Source of the DNA: Rhodoplanes serenus
Lineage (GTDB): Bacteria; Pseudomonadota; Alphaproteobacteria; Rhizobiales; Xanthobacteraceae
Direction of reading: 5' to 3'
DNA: 64,000 bases
Assembly (NCBI GenBank): GCA_009720755.1
Contig: WNKV01000001.1
Coordinates: forward strand, 409,437-473,436
Part shown: in pieces, positions 1 through 7,713 of the stretch
Numbering within the stretch: the first letter of the stretch is position 1
Layout of the letters: each line of letters begins with the position of its first letter
Notes under the pieces: generated by a model
What the model was told of the DNA's origin: nothing
Database searches by the model: none
What the model saw: only the letters and a program-made list of their open reading frames with translations
Program-made: the position numbers and the translations under genes

Positions 1-1173
1 GGCGGAGTCTCCGGCCGCGTTGAGATCGGCGAGCCTGATGTGATGGGTGCGGCCATCGACGCCGTCGACGACGGCGTAGGCGGTGCCCTTCAGCTCGTCG
101 TCGAGCCCGCGCGCCAGCAAGCGGCCGACGATCGGCTCGTCCAGGCTTTCGCCGGCCAGCACGTAGCTCGAAGGCCCGCGTTCGATACCGCGCTCGGCGA
201 GGCCGCGATGAATCCGCTTGATGATGTCGCCACGCTCGCCGAGCTCCCGCAAACTCTTCTCGGCCTGATCGAAGATGACCCATTGACTTGGCCCAATCTG
301 GTCGGCGAGCCCGAGGGCCTCCAGCTTGCGCAGGCGTCCGACCTTCAGCGCGTGGAATTCGTCGGGCTGACGGCCGGCGCGCGGCGCGAGGTCGATGATA
401 CCGGTGCGATAGGCATCGCGGGCAAGCTGGCGGTCGAGGTTCGTCCAGCGCTCGGCTTCGATTTGGCGCTCCAGCGCGGTGCGGATGTCGTGGTCGGTGC
501 GCAGGCCGAGTTCTTGGGTGATCAGGTCGCGCGCGCGGTCGCGCATGCCTTCCTTGATGTAGTCGCGCGCGATGACGAGGTTCTCGCCGTCGTCACGAAC
601 GCCGCGCACGATCAGGTGGACGTGGGGGTGCTCGGTGTTCCAGTGGTCGACCGCCACCCAGTCGAGTCTTGTCCTGAGATCTTTCTCCATCTGGCCGACC
701 AGGTCGCGGGTGAACCGCTTGAGGTCCGCCATCTCGATCGCGTCATCCGGCGACACGATGAAGCGGAAGTGATGGCGGTCGTCGGCGCAGCGCTCCGCGA
801 AAGCCTTCGGATCGGCTTCATCGGTGCCGGGACCGAAGAGCCGCGCCTTCTCTCCGTCCCGGGTGACGCCCTCGCGCCGGAGATAGCCGAGATGGGTCAC
901 GAGCGAGGCGCCGCGTGCGCCGTGGCGGACGACGCGTGCCTTGACGACGGCGCCGCGCGAGCGCGACGTGATGAGCCGGTTGGCCTGGATCGAGGCGCGC
1001 TGGCCGCGGCCGAAGCGGGAGCGATGGCCGGGACCGATCGTCCCTTTGCGGGAGACGGAGCCGCCGGCGCGCTGGGCGGCGGCGAGCGCCTGCGCGATGA
1101 AGGGCCGCGCCCGCTGCGTGCGCGTCGAGCGGATGCGGCCAGGCCGGATGCGGAAGTCGTCCTCGGCGCTCAT
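1..1173 (-). CDS. rlxS: ICE relaxase, VirD2-like with DUF3363-type C terminus (partial, C terminus outside window)
   Basis: Nicks the element at oriT and pilots the strand into the recipient. The frame is open for 391 codons from the ATG at 1173 to the window edge without a stop. The N terminus is basic and Arg-rich (RIRSTRTQRARPF). A three-histidine metal-binding motif, HPHVHLIVRG, lies near residue 180, preceded by VAVDHWNTE, as in relaxases. The downstream part (GLADQIGPSQW, RGIERGPSSY) matches the DUF3363 relaxases of rhizobial ICEs. It is the distal gene of the traF-parA-repA-rdfS region, the same setting as RlxS of the Mesorhizobium symbiosis island. The symbol rests on that synteny. 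Confidence 0.85.
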   Translation of the reverse strand, partial: MSAEDDFRIRPGRIRSTRTQRARPFIAQALAAAQRAGGSVSRKGTIGPGHRSRFGRGQRASIQANRLITSRSRGAVVKARVVRHGARGASLVTHLGYLRREGVTRDGEKARLFGPGTDEADPKAFAERCADDRHHFRFIVSPDDAIEMADLKRFTRDLVGQMEKDLRTRLDWVAVDHWNTEHPHVHLIVRGVRDDGENLVIARDYIKEGMRDRARDLITQELGLRTDHDIRTALERQIEAERWTNLDRQLARDAYRTGIIDLAPRAGRQPDEFHALKVGRLRKLEALGLADQIGPSQWVIFDQAEKSLRELGERGDIIKRIHRGLAERGIERGPSSYVLAGESLDEPIVGRLLARGLDDELKGTAYAVVDGVDGRTHHIRLADLNAAGDSA

Positions 1174-1221
1174 GGCCGCGGCCCCGCACATCGCGCCAAG
1201 CGACGGAATTCATTGAAGAAG

Positions 1222-1270
1222 TGCCGAAGCCGCAGGCTGCGCCGGGACGGCGCACCTCGCGGCTTCGGCA
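1222..1270. repeat. Long hairpin upstream of the relaxase gene; possible oriT element
   Basis: TGCCGAAGCCGC (1222-1233) is perfectly inverted at 1259-1270. An inner perfect pair TGCGCCG/CGGCGCA is separated by only GGA. The 49-nt structure stands in the 244-bp gap between the lytic transglycosylase stop and the relaxase start, 48 bp from the relaxase ATG. Origins of transfer commonly lie beside the relaxase gene and carry inverted repeats, so oriT is a reasonable guess. A transcription terminator of the transglycosylase gene is the alternative. Confidence 0.5.
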
Positions 1271-1417
1271 TGTAAGCTATTGAAAACGCACAACCGTCCT
1301 GGCGCGCACCTCGCGCCCCTTTATCCTGCCATCGTGCGGACGTGGTTGCGCCCTCCCGCCTCACCACACGCTCTTGTGCGCTGGGGGTCGCTACATCGCG
1401 ATTGGGCAACGAGCGCG

Positions 1418-2191
1418 TCATTGCTGCGGGTCCGGACTCGCTTGCGCGACGAAGAGGCCGGAGGAGCGCGGTGAAAGCGCTGCCGCGTCCCGCGCTCGTG
1501 GTGCTGTCGCGTTGTCACCGGGCGCGCGCTGTTCTTGCGATGGGGCTGCATTCGCGTTGCCGTTCGCGCGCACGACGAACAAAGGAGAGCGCGTCCAGGC
1601 GAGCGAATCAGGCGCAATCGCGGTCACGCGCTCGAGCGGTTCGCCGCCGACAAGGGGCGCGAGCAAAGCGACATAGGCACGCGTTTCGGCCGGCAGAGCG
1701 CGCACGCCCGCAAGGTATTCGTCATAACGCTGCGGGCCCGCATTGTAGGCCGCGAGGAAGCCCGGCGATCCGTAACGGTCGTGCATCTCGCGCAGGTACG
1801 CGGCGCCGGCCAGGATGTTGTCGCGCGGATCGAACGGATCGCGGCCGAGACCGTAACGGGCGCGCAGCTCCGACCACGTGTCCGGCAAGATCTGCATCAG
1901 GCCCATCGCGCCGTTGCGAGAGACGGCGCGCACATCGCCGGCGCTTTCCGCGTCCATGACGGCCCGTATCCAAGCGACGGGCAGGCCGAAACGCCGCGCC
2001 GCTTCCGCGATGTAGTCAGCGATTGTGTGGTCGCTCCGAAGACGCGCGGTAGACGCGTTCTGCGCAAGCGCAACGCTGGTGAAGGGCGCGGCGATCAGCA
2101 GGCCGGAAAGGAGAAGAGCGGGAAGACGCCGGGCGAGCGAGCCCCGCCCAGCCGTCTCACTCCGTCTCCGCGAGATCAAGCGGATGACCAT
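1418..2191 (-). CDS. Lytic transglycosylase of the conjugation apparatus (VirB1/TrbN-like)
   Basis: Cleaves peptidoglycan so the mating channel can be assembled. The 257-aa product starts with a basic stretch and a hydrophobic signal segment ending near ALAQ (about residue 44). The SLT fold follows: AVMDAESAGDVRAVS with the catalytic Glu, then NGAMGLMQILPDTW, DPRDNILAGAAYL and FLAAYNAGP, all classic motifs. The tail after about residue 200 is low-complexity and basic. It lies 4 bp from the DUF736 gene and within the transfer gene run, which supports a role in conjugation rather than wall turnover. Confidence 0.88.
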   Translation of the reverse strand: MVIRLISRRRSETAGRGSLARRLPALLLSGLLIAAPFTSVALAQNASTARLRSDHTIADYIAEAARRFGLPVAWIRAVMDAESAGDVRAVSRNGAMGLMQILPDTWSELRARYGLGRDPFDPRDNILAGAAYLREMHDRYGSPGFLAAYNAGPQRYDEYLAGVRALPAETRAYVALLAPLVGGEPLERVTAIAPDSLAWTRSPLFVVRANGNANAAPSQEQRAPGDNATAPRARDAAALSPRSSGLFVAQASPDPQQ

Positions 2192-2195
2192 CGCG

Positions 2196-2531
2196 TCAAT
2201 CCCGCTCGGGGCGCTTTTGAGGGCGGTTCCAGTGCAGGCCCCAGATCGACTTTGCGTCGCCGGACTGGAACAGGTTGGCGCGGATCGGCTGGCTGAGCGC
2301 CGGGTCGTCGATCTGGACGGAGACGTAGTCGCCGGCCTTCTCGCCGGTGCGCTTCCAGCCGGCGCCGATCTCAGGCCCGTTGCTGTCGCCGAGATGGACG
2401 CGGTAGTCCGGCGCGTTCTCGGCGTCCGAATGCTCGGCCGGAATGAGCACGATCTCGCCGTTCAGCGTGAGCGTGCGGACGTGCCCGGCATAGCCGTTCT
2501 TGGTGCGGGTGAACTCTCCGATCTGTGGCAT
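2196..2531 (-). CDS. DUF736 protein
   Basis: A 111-aa DUF736 protein, recognisable by MPQIGEFTRTKNGYAGHVRTL at the start, the central ENAPDYRVHLG and the end DDPALSQPIRANLF. The family is very common on rhizobial ICEs and plasmids, and no biochemical role is established. A second, divergent copy lies at 7755-8078 in the same element. It sits between traF and the transglycosylase gene, with small gaps on both sides, probably in one transfer operon. Confidence 0.85.
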   Translation of the reverse strand: MPQIGEFTRTKNGYAGHVRTLTLNGEIVLIPAEHSDAENAPDYRVHLGDSNGPEIGAGWKRTGEKAGDYVSVQIDDPALSQPIRANLFQSGDAKSIWGLHWNRPQKRPERD

Positions 2532-2576
2532 TGAAAGCTCCCTATGTGCGGTGAAGGGGACGTGCTCGGCGCGCCG

Positions 2577-3122
2577 TCACCGCGTTGCGGCGTGCCATTG
2601 GAAGCGGCCGTCGCCGTCCTCGTCGGTCCACAGCGGCACCGCGCGGCCGATGATCGTTTTCGTGGCGAGCGGGCCGAAGTAGCGGCCGTCCATGCTGTCG
2701 GGAGCGGCCCAGTTCATCAGGAAGACTTCGCCATGGGCGATGCGGCGGCAGCCCTGCCAGGACGGCAAGACACGGCCGGCGCGGTCGCGCGCCAGCGCGT
2801 CGCCCATGTCGATCCCGTCGACCGTGATGCGCGATCCGTCCCGGCAAACCTGCTGGCCAGCAACGGCGGCGACGCGCTTCATCAGCGGCACGCCGCGGGG
2901 CAGATAGCGGCGTTCGGCCATGAAGGAGGCGAGCGGCTCGGGCGTCTCGACCGCCACGAGATCGGTGACTTCGAGGTGACGCGCCGGCGCGATGGAATAG
3001 AGGCCGAGCGGTACGCTGGCGGACGCATTCCAGATGAGCCTCGGCGTCACTGGAAGGAAGGAGAGAACGCCGACCGCCACCACGGCGAGGGAGGTCGTCA
3101 TGACATAGCCGAGGCGCGTCAC
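2577..3122 (-). CDS. traF: Conjugative transfer signal peptidase TraF (S26 family)
   Basis: A periplasm-facing serine protease that in related systems matures the conjugative pilin. The 181-aa product has one N-terminal membrane segment (about residues 8-25), the catalytic serine in SASVPLGLY (Ser36, S-x-P-x-G) and the general-base lysine in LMKRVAA. The C-terminal box reads NWAAPDSMDGRYFGP, as in S26 peptidases. The start overlaps the DUF2840 stop by 4 bp (3119-3122), so translation is probably coupled. Confidence 0.9.
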   Translation of the reverse strand: MTRLGYVMTTSLAVVAVGVLSFLPVTPRLIWNASASVPLGLYSIAPARHLEVTDLVAVETPEPLASFMAERRYLPRGVPLMKRVAAVAGQQVCRDGSRITVDGIDMGDALARDRAGRVLPSWQGCRRIAHGEVFLMNWAAPDSMDGRYFGPLATKTIIGRAVPLWTDEDGDGRFQWHAATR

Positions 3123-3628
3123 GGCTCGACCCTCCGCCGCAGGAGGATCGCCCGATGCTGCTCCACGGTGTAGCGGCGCGGCTCCTCGCCGGCGGTCAGG
3201 CGGTGGTGGACGTGGCGCCAGTGATGCGGCGACACCTCGGCCGGGTCGATGCCGATCGCCTCGATCGCATCGACGATCTGGAGGACGCGCTCGACCTTCG
3301 GCCAGCCCTCCATCTTGAGCAAGATGTCGCCGCCGGGGCGCACGAAGGGCAGCGTCTGATAGCGCTCGCCGGGCGTGATCGCGCGCACGATGTCGATGCG
3401 CGACAAGATGGTGCCATGGTCGTTGGAGGCCCAGCGCACGAAGGCGAAGACGCTGTTGGGCGTGAAGGCGAGCACGCGGCGGTGCCGGTCGAGGATCTGC
3501 TCGTCCTTCTCCTTGCCGAAGTGGATCCAGTATTCGACCTTCTTCTCGATCCAGGTCAGCTCGACGCGTGTCAAGCCGTCGGCGGGAAGCGGCGACGGCA
3601 CGAGGCGCAGGTGAGGCGCACCGGTCAT
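3119..3628 (-). CDS. DUF2840 protein
   Basis: A 169-aa protein of the DUF2840 family (LTRVELTWIEKKVEYWIHFG; HRRVLAFTPNSVFAFVRWASND; PGGDILLKMEGWPKV). It is found almost exclusively beside traF and parA on alphaproteobacterial integrative elements. The function is unknown. The ATG at 3628 was chosen because it overlaps the upstream stop by 4 bp; the frame is open further upstream, but that extension reads as shadow of the neighbouring gene. No signal peptide or membrane segment is evident. Confidence 0.85.
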   Translation of the reverse strand: MTGAPHLRLVPSPLPADGLTRVELTWIEKKVEYWIHFGKEKDEQILDRHRRVLAFTPNSVFAFVRWASNDHGTILSRIDIVRAITPGERYQTLPFVRPGGDILLKMEGWPKVERVLQIVDAIEAIGIDPAEVSPHHWRHVHHRLTAGEEPRRYTVEQHRAILLRRRVEP

Positions 3629-3879
3629 GGGTGGTCTCCTTCGGCTGGAGGGAATTCGCGGGCGAGCAGGTCGCGCAGCATGTCCGCGACGGTCAGGCCG
3701 TGCTGGAAGGCTGCGATCTTGATGCGGCCGCGCAGCTCCGGCGTGATGTCGATCGTCAGCCGCGCGGTGAAAGCGGCCGCGTCGTCGTTGCTGTTGGGGC
3801 GCGGTGCAGATGCCTTGATCCAGCGTTCGGGATCGGCCGGCCGCGCGATGAAGGCGCGTTTCGGGGAGCGCTGCGTCAT
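3625..3879 (-). CDS. Small ribbon-helix-helix-like partner of ParA
   Basis: An 84-aa basic protein. The second half (TARLTIDITPELRGRIKIAAFQHGLTVADMLRDLLAREF) looks like a ribbon-helix-helix DNA-binding fold: a beta strand, then two helices separated by a short turn. It overlaps ParA upstream and DUF2840 downstream by 4 bp each. By position it is a candidate centromere-binding partner of ParA; that role is inferred from context and fold, not from a recognised family. Confidence 0.75.
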   Translation of the reverse strand: MTQRSPKRAFIARPADPERWIKASAPRPNSNDDAAAFTARLTIDITPELRGRIKIAAFQHGLTVADMLRDLLAREFPPAEGDHP

Positions 3880-4514
3880 CGCGCCAGCCTCCCGACTTCG
3901 GCCGCAAGAGCGGTGATCTCGCGCGCCGCCGGACTTTCTGTGTGTGCTTCCCAGACGAGGCGGCCGGACTGCGCGGCCTCCGCGAAGGCGACACGCTGAC
4001 CGATCCTGGAGGCGAGCAGCGGCGGGTCGTGATCGGCGAGGGTGAGCGCGGTCTCGCGCGCGATGACAGTGCGCGCGGCGCATCGATTGAGGACGAAGCG
4101 GGCGACGAGCTGCGGGCGATACACGCGCGCCTCGCTCAGCAGTGCTAGCATCTCGGCCGATCCCCAGCCGTCGAAGGGCGACGGCTGCACCGGGATCAGG
4201 ACGATGTCGGCCGCGAGCAGTGCCGAGCGCATGAGCCCGGCGACGCGCGGCGGGCCGTCGATGACGATGTGATCGGCATTGCGCGCGAGCTCGGGCGCTT
4301 CCCGGTGCAGCGTATCGCGCGCCAGGCCGATCACGCCGAACAGCCGTGGAAGGCTCTCGCGTGCGCGCTGCTGCGACCAGTCGAGAGCAGAACCTTGCGG
4401 ATCGGCATCGATGACAGTGACGCGCTGGCGTCGTCGTGCCCATTCGCCGGCGAGGTGGAGGGCGAGCGTGGTCTTGCCGACGCCGCCTTTCTGGTTGAGC
4501 AGCGCGACGATCAT
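3876..4514 (-). CDS. parA: ParA-family partition ATPase
   Basis: Walker-type ATPase that positions plasmid or excised-element DNA. The 212-aa product begins MIVALLNQKGGVGKTT with the deviant Walker A lysines K9 and K14. DADPQGSALDW follows, and then a Walker B region VIDGPPR. The frame allows a start 8 codons upstream at 4538, but MIVALLNQ puts the first beta strand right at the N terminus as usual. With RepA and the iteron-like repeats just upstream, it suggests that the excised element replicates and partitions like a plasmid. Confidence 0.9.
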   Translation of the reverse strand: MIVALLNQKGGVGKTTLALHLAGEWARRRQRVTVIDADPQGSALDWSQQRARESLPRLFGVIGLARDTLHREAPELARNADHIVIDGPPRVAGLMRSALLAADIVLIPVQPSPFDGWGSAEMLALLSEARVYRPQLVARFVLNRCAARTVIARETALTLADHDPPLLASRIGQRVAFAEAAQSGRLVWEAHTESPAAREITALAAEVGRLAR

Positions 4515-4722
4515 GGCGCCGCCTCCCGTTGGCGGCACTCATCCACAGGTGTGGAACGCGGAGCGGCCGTTAGAAAGATTCCGAAGGAATCCTGGTTAGA
4601 AGAGTTACGCCGCGCACATTGCTTTGAATCGACGCTCGGATTCGATGAATCCGGTCCCCGATGGCACGAGGATCGGGTCCCCGATGGCACGATAGGTTCC
4701 GTCCCTGATAGCACGAGGCGAT
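4515..4722. other. Candidate replication origin with iteron-like repeats
   Basis: The intergenic region between repA and parA holds three copies of a 17-bp repeat: GGTCCCCGATGGCACGA at 4653-4669 and 4676-4692 (identical), and a degenerate copy at 4700-4716 (CGTCCCTGATAGCACGA). The spacing is 23-24 bp, about two helical turns. A DnaA-box-like TCATCCACA lies at 4539-4547, one mismatch from TTATCCACA. A perfect palindrome GATTCC-gaa-GGAATC (4577-4591) is in the more AT-rich part. Iterons next to a RepA gene are the usual layout of a theta-replicating plasmid origin. Confidence 0.65.
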
Positions 4723-5601
4723 TCACAGCTTGTCCCCAGCGCGAGAAGTCCCGCGCGGCCGCAGCGGAGCGAGGGCCGCGGAAGCGACGGGAACGAATGC
4801 GAGGCGTTCTGGGGCGTCCGGCGGCTGCTCGATGGTCAGCCGGTAGCCGGGCAGCGTCTGCCGGCGAACGATGTCGCGCAGGTCGTAGGCGAAATGCTTG
4901 AGCGGTGAGAGGCTGCCGGACTTCGCATGGAGATAGGCGACGTCGAAGCTCCAACCGTAGTGCTGGCGGCCGCCGTGCTTGCGCACCAAGCGATACAGCC
5001 AGCGCTCCAGCCCGCCGGTCAGACGGAAGTACGCGCGGTCGATTGTGAGCACCAGCGCGTCATCAAGGACAGCGGCAAAGAACCAGTCCGGTACGATCAG
5101 CTCGAGACCGAGCGGACGGCCGTGCGCGTCCGCACGCTCCTTCCACTCGTTGATCCAGGAGAAGCGGTGCATCCGCCGCTCGGTTGGCTGGCGGATCGAG
5201 GTCGCGACGGTGGTCGATTGCAGGCGGTCGAGCGCGGCCTTCAGGCGGTCGTAGTCGCGCGCGCTCACCCCGCGGCCGATGAAGGAGAGAATTTCGTATG
5301 GCGTCGCCGCCACCAGGCGCGACGGCCGCAGGCCGAGGTCGCGCGCCTCGACGATCTGTGAGGCTGCCCAGATCAGCACGTCGGCGTCCCAGATCGTCGC
5401 CATGCCGTGCTCCGGGACCGCCTCGACCCGGATGACAATGGTGCCGGCCTTGAAGTCGATCGGCGCCAGCCGCTTCGACTTGGCGAGCGAGAAGAACGGA
5501 TAGGCCATGAGGTCCTGCGCGTCGCGCGGCGCGAGATCGCCGGGCAGCGCCCGGAAAAGATCGAGCTGCTCGCGTTCGCTATGGCGTCGCGCCCAGGACA
5601 T
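4723..5601 (-). CDS. repA: Replication initiator protein A (plasmid RepA family)
   Basis: A 292-aa initiator of the replication initiator A family, seen from SEREQLDLFRALPGDLAPRDAQDLMAYPFFSLAKSKR, PYEILSFIGRGVSARDYDRLKAALDRLQSTTV and the winged-helix-like stretch LERWLYRLVRKHGG. Such proteins bind iterons and open plasmid origins. The ATG at 5601 was preferred over the 47-codon upstream extension, which is a shadow of rdfS. It follows rdfS with an 11-bp gap. On an integrative element it may keep copy number up after excision. Confidence 0.88.
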   Translation of the reverse strand: MSWARRHSEREQLDLFRALPGDLAPRDAQDLMAYPFFSLAKSKRLAPIDFKAGTIVIRVEAVPEHGMATIWDADVLIWAASQIVEARDLGLRPSRLVAATPYEILSFIGRGVSARDYDRLKAALDRLQSTTVATSIRQPTERRMHRFSWINEWKERADAHGRPLGLELIVPDWFFAAVLDDALVLTIDRAYFRLTGGLERWLYRLVRKHGGRQHYGWSFDVAYLHAKSGSLSPLKHFAYDLRDIVRRQTLPGYRLTIEQPPDAPERLAFVPVASAALAPLRPRGTSRAGDKL

Positions 5602-5611
5602 GTCGCGCCTC

Positions 5612-5887
5612 TCAACGGCGGCTACGACCGGCCTGCGCCGAGGCCGAGTCGTGGCGCTTGGCCGGCAGCACGGAGCCGCGCGGGTCGGACGTCGAGGTGA
5701 CCGCGCCGCGGTCGGCCCAGGCCTTGAGGTCGTCGAGCGCATAGACGACGCGACCGCCGAGCTTCCGATAGGCCGGCCCGGTGCCGTAGGTGCGATGTTT
5801 CTCCAGTGTCCGGCTGGACAGGCCGAGGAAGTCGGCGGCCTCCGGCGTCCGCAAGAAGCGCGGCGGCAAGCCGGCGAGATTCGTCAT
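5612..5887 (-). CDS. rdfS: Excisionase / recombination directionality factor
   Basis: A 91-aa AlpA/MerR-like winged HTH protein: PPRFLRTPEAADFLGLSSRTLEKHR, then YRKLGGRVVYALDDLKAWADRG. This matches RdfS, which turns the integrase toward excision in the Mesorhizobium symbiosis island. The ATG at 5887 has a good ribosome binding site (GGAGGT, 5 nt before it). It is followed by repA and parA and preceded by fseA, the gene whose product activates rdfS in Mesorhizobium. The C terminus after about residue 66 is Ser/Arg-rich. The integrase itself is not in the window. Confidence 0.85.
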   Translation of the reverse strand: MTNLAGLPPRFLRTPEAADFLGLSSRTLEKHRTYGTGPAYRKLGGRVVYALDDLKAWADRGAVTSTSDPRGSVLPAKRHDSASAQAGRSRR

Positions 5888-6024
5888 GTCGCACCTCCGG
5901 GCGTTCGTTCAAGTTGCCGGCGAGCACCGGCGAGCGAAGGCCACGGTGGCGGAGGAAAGCTGCGTGAGGGGATGGCGAAGATGCGAGTGCTAAAATCGCA
6001 CCCCTGCGGAATAGCGCGGCAAAA

Positions 6025-6796
6025 CTACTGACGGCGTCGCCGACGCAGGAGCGCACGATAGCCACCAGCGATCAGCGCGAGGCCGTCCTTCACGAGATCA
6101 ATCGTCACGTCGCGAAGGGCGGAGGTCTTCCAAGACGCATCGGCGATGCGGGCGGCCCCGAAGATAGCTTCGGCGATTTCGCGGTAACTCGCCCCTTCCG
6201 TGTGTCCATCCACCGCCTGAAGCATGCGCCGAAGTCGCCGACGCTGCTGCTTGGTCAGTCGCCCGTCGATCGGCACCTTTCGTCCGTTGACGGCACGCCA
6301 AAGACGGGTGACCGCGTCGATGCGGTCGAGGCCATCGGCCCCCAGCGGGACCAATGCGACAACTGGGTTCGCGGGCGAGGCATCAGTTGTGAGGAAGAGT
6401 CGAACGGCGTTCGCGCCGCGACCCTGGACAATGCTTAACCCGTCTGCGCCGTCGCGGGCGGTATTCGCATCGAGGTCAGGCGGGACGGCGCTCTCCACTG
6501 AAGGCGATGGAGGCGCTGCGGTGAGGATGACAGTGCCGGGATCGACATCGGGGGTCCAGAAGACGGGGGCGTTCGTGGCGGCGAGCGACGGGTCGATCGC
6601 GAAAGCGCAACCCCCAGCGCGGCCGCACCAGCACGGCGAAGCGCTGGGCGGCAGCGGAGGATCGCTCGCTTTCGGCAAAGTCTCGTTGGTATTTCGGGTT
6701 GCGCCTCAGCCATTCCCAGGCGAGGTCCGGCGCGAAGAGATAATCGAGATAGTCGTAGGTCTCGGAGGTGCGCCAGCGCGATGTGTCGGGACCCAT
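6025..6796 (-). CDS. fseA: Excision activator FseA, made by +1 programmed ribosomal frameshift (DUF6499 + DUF2285)
   Basis: Two frames form one protein. The zero frame starts with ATG at 6796 and carries the DUF6499 domain (WRTSETYDYLDYLFAPDLAWEWL) up to codon 65, TTT, inside WGLRF; alone it would end at 6476. The +1 frame continues from GCG at 6600 (AIDPSLAATNAPVFW) to the stop at 6025 and carries the DUF2285 helices (SYREIAEAIFGAARIADASWKT). The fusion is 256 aa, the usual length. In Mesorhizobium loti, msi172 and msi171 are joined this way when tRNA-Phe slips from UUU to UUC, and FseA then activates rdfS. I read the apparent frameshift as functional rather than as a mutation. Confidence 0.85.
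6601..6604 (-). promoter_or_regulatory. +1 programmed frameshift site of fseA
   Basis: On the minus strand the sequence is CGC-TTT-C-GCG-ATC. TTT is codon 65 of the zero frame (6604-6602). Slippage of tRNA-Phe by one base to TTC (6603-6601) puts GCG-ATC-GAC in frame and restores the conserved WGLRF-AIDPSLA junction. This is the UUU-to-UUC slip described for Mesorhizobium fseA. Confidence 0.8.
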
Positions 6797-6921
6797 GTGT
6801 TTCCTCCCCTGACCCTTTGGTCGGGCGCGTGCGAAGGAGGAATACGATCGCGGGTTGAGACGACGGCGGGTAGCCGCCGAACATGCAAGGGGTGATGCTA
6901 GGACAGCATCACGTCTCGATA

Positions 6922-7179
6922 TCAGGCCTCGCGCGCGAGCTGCCGGTAGCCGTACTCACGCATCCAACGGGCACGGGCGAGATGGCTGCGGTGCACGCGA
7001 TAGGCGCGCTCAGGTTCCCTGCCGGCGTCGATGCCGAACAGGAGCGCCACGGCTTCGCGCCAATCGGCGGCGTCGGTTTCCGCGTCGAGCAGCCGCATGT
7101 AGAGCTTCATGTGAGCGCGGTCGTAGCTCGTCAGCAGCGTGCTTTGCGGCGGCTCGTCTAGGAATGCTTGGTGTGTCAA
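6922..7179 (-). CDS. qseM: QseM-like antiactivator (small DUF2285 protein)
   Basis: An 85-aa single-domain DUF2285 protein: LTSYDRAHMKLYMRLLDAETDAADWREAVALLFGID, then ERAYRVHRSHLARARWMREYGYRQL. In Mesorhizobium, QseM of this type binds and inhibits both TraR and FseA, keeping element transfer off in most cells. It lies directly upstream of fseA and downstream of a QseC-like gene. The start is TTG at 7179 (TTGACACACC); no in-frame ATG occurs before residue 24. No TraR or TraI homologue is visible here, so FseA may be its main target. The symbol rests on family and position. Confidence 0.72.
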   Translation of the reverse strand: MTHQAFLDEPPQSTLLTSYDRAHMKLYMRLLDAETDAADWREAVALLFGIDAGREPERAYRVHRSHLARARWMREYGYRQLAREA

Positions 7180-7299
7180 TTCGAGCCCCGACGGTCGACA
7201 CGGGTTCGGTGCAACGGATTGTTAACCCTACGCACACTGGCGGCCGGTGCAAGAGGAGCGCCGTGCACGCTCTTCCGCCCGCTGCACGGGGGTGCCGCG

Positions 7300-7551
7300 T
7301 CAAGTTCTGCCGTGGCCGCCCACTTTCGCGCGTACAAGCATCACTCCTTCGCCCTGGTCGGACGACAGGAAGACGATGCCGTTGGCCTCTAGCGTGCGAC
7401 GGACCTGATCTTCCGTCGACTCGAAGACGGCGCTGTGAGCGGATTCGAGTCGTTTGAGCGCCGTTAGCGATACCAGGGCCTTGTCCGCGAGCGTCTCCTG
7501 TGTCCATCCCAGCAACGCGCGAGCGGCCCGCCATTGTCGGGCGGTGATCAT
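7300..7551 (-). CDS. qseC: QseC-like XRE-family repressor
   Basis: An 83-aa HTH_XRE protein (MITARQWRAARALLGWTQETLADKALVSLTALKRLE) followed by a short strand-rich tail (GIVFLSSDQGEGVML), the typical shape of QseC regulators on rhizobial ICEs. The ATG at 7551 follows GGGAGGT at about 8 nt. QseC is known to set the on/off state of qseM by binding operators near both genes. Here qseC and qseM are collinear, with a 120-bp gap that could hold the qseM promoter. A perfect palindrome sits just upstream of qseC. Confidence 0.72.
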   Translation of the reverse strand: MITARQWRAARALLGWTQETLADKALVSLTALKRLESAHSAVFESTEDQVRRTLEANGIVFLSSDQGEGVMLVRAKVGGHGRT

Positions 7552-7592
7552 GCATGATCACCTCCCACCGGGCCGATCGAGCAGCCAGAACT

Positions 7593-7609
7593 ACGACTAA
7601 AATAGTCGT
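7593..7609. promoter_or_regulatory. Palindromic operator upstream of the QseC-like gene
   Basis: ACGACTA-AAA-TAGTCGT is a perfect 7-3-7 inverted repeat about 42 bp upstream of the qseC start codon. It lies inside a looser pair CCAGAAC...GTTCtTGG. Small XRE repressors bind such sites, so autoregulation is likely. The flanks are the most AT-rich stretch nearby, as expected for a promoter. Confidence 0.6.
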
Positions 7610-7713
7610 TCTTGGTCAAGGAGGCGAGCAAAAATGGCCGACAAAGACAGGCTGTTAGCCGACTCGCCGTGAACTGATTCGGTCGTTTACGCCTCGTCTC
7701 CGGGAGCGAGCAA

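Noticed and set aside
40..1275. Long plus-strand open frame over the relaxase gene
   Set aside because: It is the antisense shadow of the minus-strand relaxase, which has clear motifs (HPHVHLIV). The plus reading has none.
6476..6678. Calling fseA a pseudogene because of the frameshift
   Set aside because: The junction is exactly the UUU-to-UUC +1 slip site known for FseA, so a programmed frameshift explains it better.
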